From assembly GCF_000317595.1 (NCBI RefSeq), contig NZ_AEJC01000107.1:1-39816 (forward strand): a DNA stretch of 39,816 bases. Direction: 5' to 3'. Below are positions 37,780 through 39,816 of this stretch, in pieces (within the stretch, counting starts at the first letter, position 1; each line of letters begins with the position of its first letter). Under the pieces are notes generated by a model. That model was not told the DNA's origin. It saw only the letters and a program-made list of their open reading frames with translations, and made no database searches. The position numbers and the translations under genes are program-made. The stretch is from Streptomyces ipomoeae 91-03 (GTDB lineage: Bacteria; Actinomycetota; Actinomycetes; Streptomycetales; Streptomycetaceae).

Positions 37780-38610
37780 TCACCCGGCCTGCCCCTTGCC
37801 CCCCGGATCCGGCAGCACCCTCGCCACCCCCGTCATCCCCGGCAGGAAGTCCGTGAACAGTTCGTGCACCTCGTGGACGAGGGGCCGCAGCACCCGGAAG
37901 CGCGCCAGCGAGACCCCTCTGGTCGTCAGCCGGGCGCCGCGCTCGGCGAGGCGGTAGCTGCGCTCACGCCCTTCCGTCCGGTCGAACACCCAGTACAGGA
38001 CGAGCCCCATCTGGGAGAGCCACATCAACTCGGGGAGTACGTCCTTCAGCTCATCCGGCACCTTGGCCTTCGCCCCGGCCAGCACCTCACGGTGGAGGGC
38101 GATGGCCTCCTCGCGCGGTTTCTCGGACTCGGGGGAGAAGGGGCTGAGGGGACTGTCCGGATCGGCGGCGTTCTTGAAGAACTGCGCCGCGAACTCGTGG
38201 TACGGCTCCGCCACGTCCAGCCACGCCTTCAGCACCCCGGCGATCCGCGCCTCCAGATCGGTCTCCCGCTCCAGCACCGGCCGCACCGCCGCCAGATGCT
38301 CGGCGCCGATCCGGTCGTAGAACCCCTGGATCAGGTGCTCCTTGCCGGCGAAGTAGTAGTACGCGTTCCCGACCGAGACCCCGGCCTCCTTGGCGATGGC
38401 CCGCATCGTCGTCCGGTCGTACCCGCGCTCCTGGAAGAGCCGCAGCGCGGTCTCCAGGATCAGCGCGCGGGTCTGCTCGGACTTGGGGGAGCCCTTGGCG
38501 TCGGACCTGGCGGTGGCACTGGAGACCGGGGGGACGGTCGCCTTCGTCGCCATGGGCTCCGAGCCGGGCGGCTCGGACTCTCGGGCGGGACTGTCGTTCG
38601 GTGCGGGCAC
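37780..38610 (-). CDS. TetR-family transcriptional regulator
   Basis: A Pro/Ser-rich N-terminal extension of about 40 residues precedes the TetR DNA-binding domain: TRALILETALRLFQERGYDR, TTMRAIAKEAGVSVGNAYYYFAGKE in two steps (recognition helix SVGNAYYYF). The rest (about 105-260) is the ligand-binding helical part, with FAAQFFKNAADPDSPLSP and PELMWLSQMGLVLYWVFDRT as visible landmarks. The GTG at 38610 lies about ten bases after a -10-like TAGGCT, suggesting a leaderless or very short leader; an ATG at 38553 is the alternative. It has no obvious divergent target gene, so autoregulation is the main expectation. Confidence 0.93.
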   Translation of the reverse strand: MPAPNDSPARESEPPGSEPMATKATVPPVSSATARSDAKGSPKSEQTRALILETALRLFQERGYDRTTMRAIAKEAGVSVGNAYYYFAGKEHLIQGFYDRIGAEHLAAVRPVLERETDLEARIAGVLKAWLDVAEPYHEFAAQFFKNAADPDSPLSPFSPESEKPREEAIALHREVLAGAKAKVPDELKDVLPELMWLSQMGLVLYWVFDRTEGRERSYRLAERGARLTTRGVSLARFRVLRPLVHEVHELFTDFLPGMTGVARVLPDPGGKGQAG

Positions 38611-38667
38611 GGGCAGAGCCTAACGAGTGCGGCGGGCGGCGTCCGGACCGCGGACCGGCTCAGCGGC

Positions 38668-38811
38668 GCCGCTCCGCCCCCGGCGCCCCGGCGGTGCGGT
38701 GCCGCTCCGCCCCGGCGCCCGGCGGGCGACGCCCCCACCGCCGCCGGGGGGGGTACGTCCTCCCCGGTCCGAGGGCCGTACCGCCACCCCGGACCGAGGG
38801 CTGTACCGTCA
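38668..38811. repeat. Two direct repeats between the TetR and VOC genes
   Basis: GCCGCTCCGCCCCCGGCGCC (38668 on) recurs at 38701 with one deleted base, about 26 bp long. Then a 25-bp unit (CGGTCCGAGGGCCGTACC core, 38762-38786) is repeated tandemly at 38787-38811 with a few changes. The 250-bp region holds no gene. Confidence 0.7.
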
Positions 38812-38860
38812 CCCCGACCGGCGCCCCGGCCGGCCCCGTCCAACCCCTTCGAGCCCTTCG

Positions 38861-39271
38861 CTAGGACGTCCGCCCCAGCTCCGGCCGCTTGCTGTAGTCC
38901 GTGAGGCCGATGACGTTCCCCCAGGGATCCGCGAACTCGACGGTCCACCCGGTGGCGACGGGGAACGGCGGATCGAGGGGCTGCACCCCCGCCGCCGTGA
39001 GGGCCCGGGCGGCGGCGCGCGCGTCGCGTACCTCCAGCCAGATTCGGGGCGAGGCCCACACCGGCGACCGGTGATGCAGCGCCTCCTCCAGCCGGAGCAA
39101 CAGCCCCGGCGTCTCCTTCCCCACCTTCAGCACCGCGATCCCGGCCTCGTCCAGCCGGTACGCCAACGCGAACCCCGCCCGCTCGTAGAAGGCCACCGCT
39201 TCACCGAGGCCGCCGACCGGGAGGAGGATGTTGTCGAAGCCGAGCAGTTCGTACGATTCGTCGTCTGACAT
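38861..39271 (-). CDS. VOC-superfamily (glyoxalase-like) protein
   Basis: The 136-residue protein has the two beta-alpha-beta-beta-beta modules of the vicinal-oxygen-chelate fold: LGFDNILLPVGGLGEAVAFY with ERAGFALAYRLDEAG, and IWLEVRDARAAARALTAAGV with VEFADPWGNVIGLTDY. The F-x-D-P-x-G-N-x-I-G-L ending is typical of small dioxygenase- or bleomycin-resistance-like members. The metal ligands are incomplete by eye, so catalysis is uncertain. The ATG has ACGGA directly before it and a TTCTAAC element slightly further up, compatible with a short leader. It lies on the same strand as TetR, upstream of it. Confidence 0.9.
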   Translation of the reverse strand: MSDDESYELLGFDNILLPVGGLGEAVAFYERAGFALAYRLDEAGIAVLKVGKETPGLLLRLEEALHHRSPVWASPRIWLEVRDARAAARALTAAGVQPLDPPFPVATGWTVEFADPWGNVIGLTDYSKRPELGRTS

Positions 39272-39324
39272 TCCGTCAGGTTAGAACGCGGGGCATCGTC
39301 TCCGGGGGAGCGACGGCACCCACA

Positions 39325-39816
39325 TGAGACAGCGAGGTTCGGACACAGCCTCGGCGCGCTCATCGCCTTCGAGGTGGCCCGAAGACTCGGCGACCGGCCC
39401 GCGCATCTGATCGCCTCCGGCTGTGTCGCGCCGAGTCTGCATCCGACACCGCGGATGGTCGAGGTGGCGGGTCTCGATGGGCAGGGTCTCACCGACGCGC
39501 TGGCCGTCTACGGAGGGCTGAGGCCGGAGATCCTGGCCGACCCGGAACTCCAGGAGTTCATACTCCCCGACATTCGGGATGATTTCAAAATGGTCGCGGA
39601 GTATCGATACAGACCCGCCGAGGCATTGCCTTTCGGTGTCTCTTTAGTCAACGGCACCGACGATCCGCTGGTCCGCCCCGACGATCTCGCGGACTGGACG
39701 CGTGAGTGCGTCAATGAGCCCGAGACGCACTGGTCCGAAGGCGGCCACTTCTATTTCGAGAACCACCCGGAAGCAGTCACCGAAGTAATCCGCCGCGCGG
39801 CCGAGGCGTTGCCAGT
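39325..39816 (+). pseudogene. 5'-truncated type II thioesterase, relic of a biosynthetic cluster
   Basis: The frame reads RFGHSLGALIAFEVARRLGD, EILADPELQEFILPDIRDDF, YRYRPAEALPFGVSLVNGTD, DPLVRPDDLADWTRECVNEP and GGHFYFENHPEAVTEVIRRA. These are the active-site Ser (GHSLG), the Asp region (GTDDPLV) and the His (GGHFYF) of editing thioesterases from NRPS/PKS clusters. The first 70-90 residues of the family are missing, and no start codon or ribosome-binding site precedes the motif; the frame is simply open back into the VOC promoter. It runs to the window edge near its natural end. It has a TTA codon at 39644 and softer codons (TTTAGTC, TTCAAAATG) than its neighbours, suggesting transfer. Confidence 0.75.

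Noticed and set aside
38611..38860. A gene between the TetR and VOC genes
   Set aside because: Frames here are Pro/Arg/Gly repeats without ribosome-binding site; the DNA is made of two direct repeats.

Overview
The window is very GC-rich (third positions almost always G or C) with long Actinobacterial-type ORFs and gene order that I recall from Streptomyces chromosomes: purN-purH, folD-DUF3017, mdh, glyA, trpS, YihY, dacA, an 'SCO4848 family' membrane protein and a metallophosphoesterase. It reads as the conserved core arm of a Streptomyces chromosome. I see no phage, transposase, CRISPR, rRNA or tRNA.

Layout. 0.1-4.6 kb: a sigma-like protein with a C-terminal membrane anchor, a PerM/DUF6350 membrane protein whose tail carries an expanded 39-bp repeat, and a Ser/Gly/Pro-rich membrane protein. 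4.9-7.3 kb: purN-purH, translationally coupled, between a promoter and a strong terminator. 7.4-13.7 kb: envelope and signalling genes: a Ser/Thr kinase with an extracellular peptidoglycan-binding domain, a secreted M23-like protein, an FHA-like gene coupled to a second kinase with a Cys-rich outer domain, a small secreted protein and a four-helix membrane protein. 13.9-15.3 kb: folD and a DUF3017 gene, behind a G-quadruplex-type leader. 15.7-18.7 kb: two paralogous HTH-transmembrane proteins flanking a secreted peptidoglycan-binding-like protein. 19.2-24.3 kb: mdh, a broken small membrane gene, a YgiB/YgiC-like pair, and glyA behind a clear ZTP (pfl) riboswitch. 24.4-27.4 kb: a membrane protein, a DUF4367-like anti-sigma candidate and an ECF sigma factor; the sigma gene and the membrane protein share a near-identical promoter. 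27.5-29.3 kb: trpS and a 2'-5' RNA ligase. 29.5-31.2 kb: an intact dprE2-like gene next to decayed remnants of dprE1 and of a PAP2-phosphatase-like gene. 31.4-39.3 kb: YihY, dacA, the SCO4848-type protein, the phosphoesterase, an orphan peptide-binding protein, an RsbW-like ATPase, a TetR regulator and a VOC protein. The right edge holds a 5'-truncated type II thioesterase with a TTA codon, probably a relic of a biosynthetic cluster.

How it works together. One-carbon and purine metabolism is spread over the window: PurN and PurH consume 10-formyl-THF, FolD and GlyA supply folate one-carbon units, and the ZTP riboswitch senses the intermediate that accumulates when PurH is starved of 10-formyl-THF. 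A second theme is envelope sensing (two kinases, peptidoglycan-binding domains, M23 protein, D-Ala-D-Ala carboxypeptidase, ECF sigma system). A third is genome texture: many exact short tandem duplications (11-39 bp) and at least five copies of a dispersed Streptomyces-type intergenic repeat, some captured inside coding ends.
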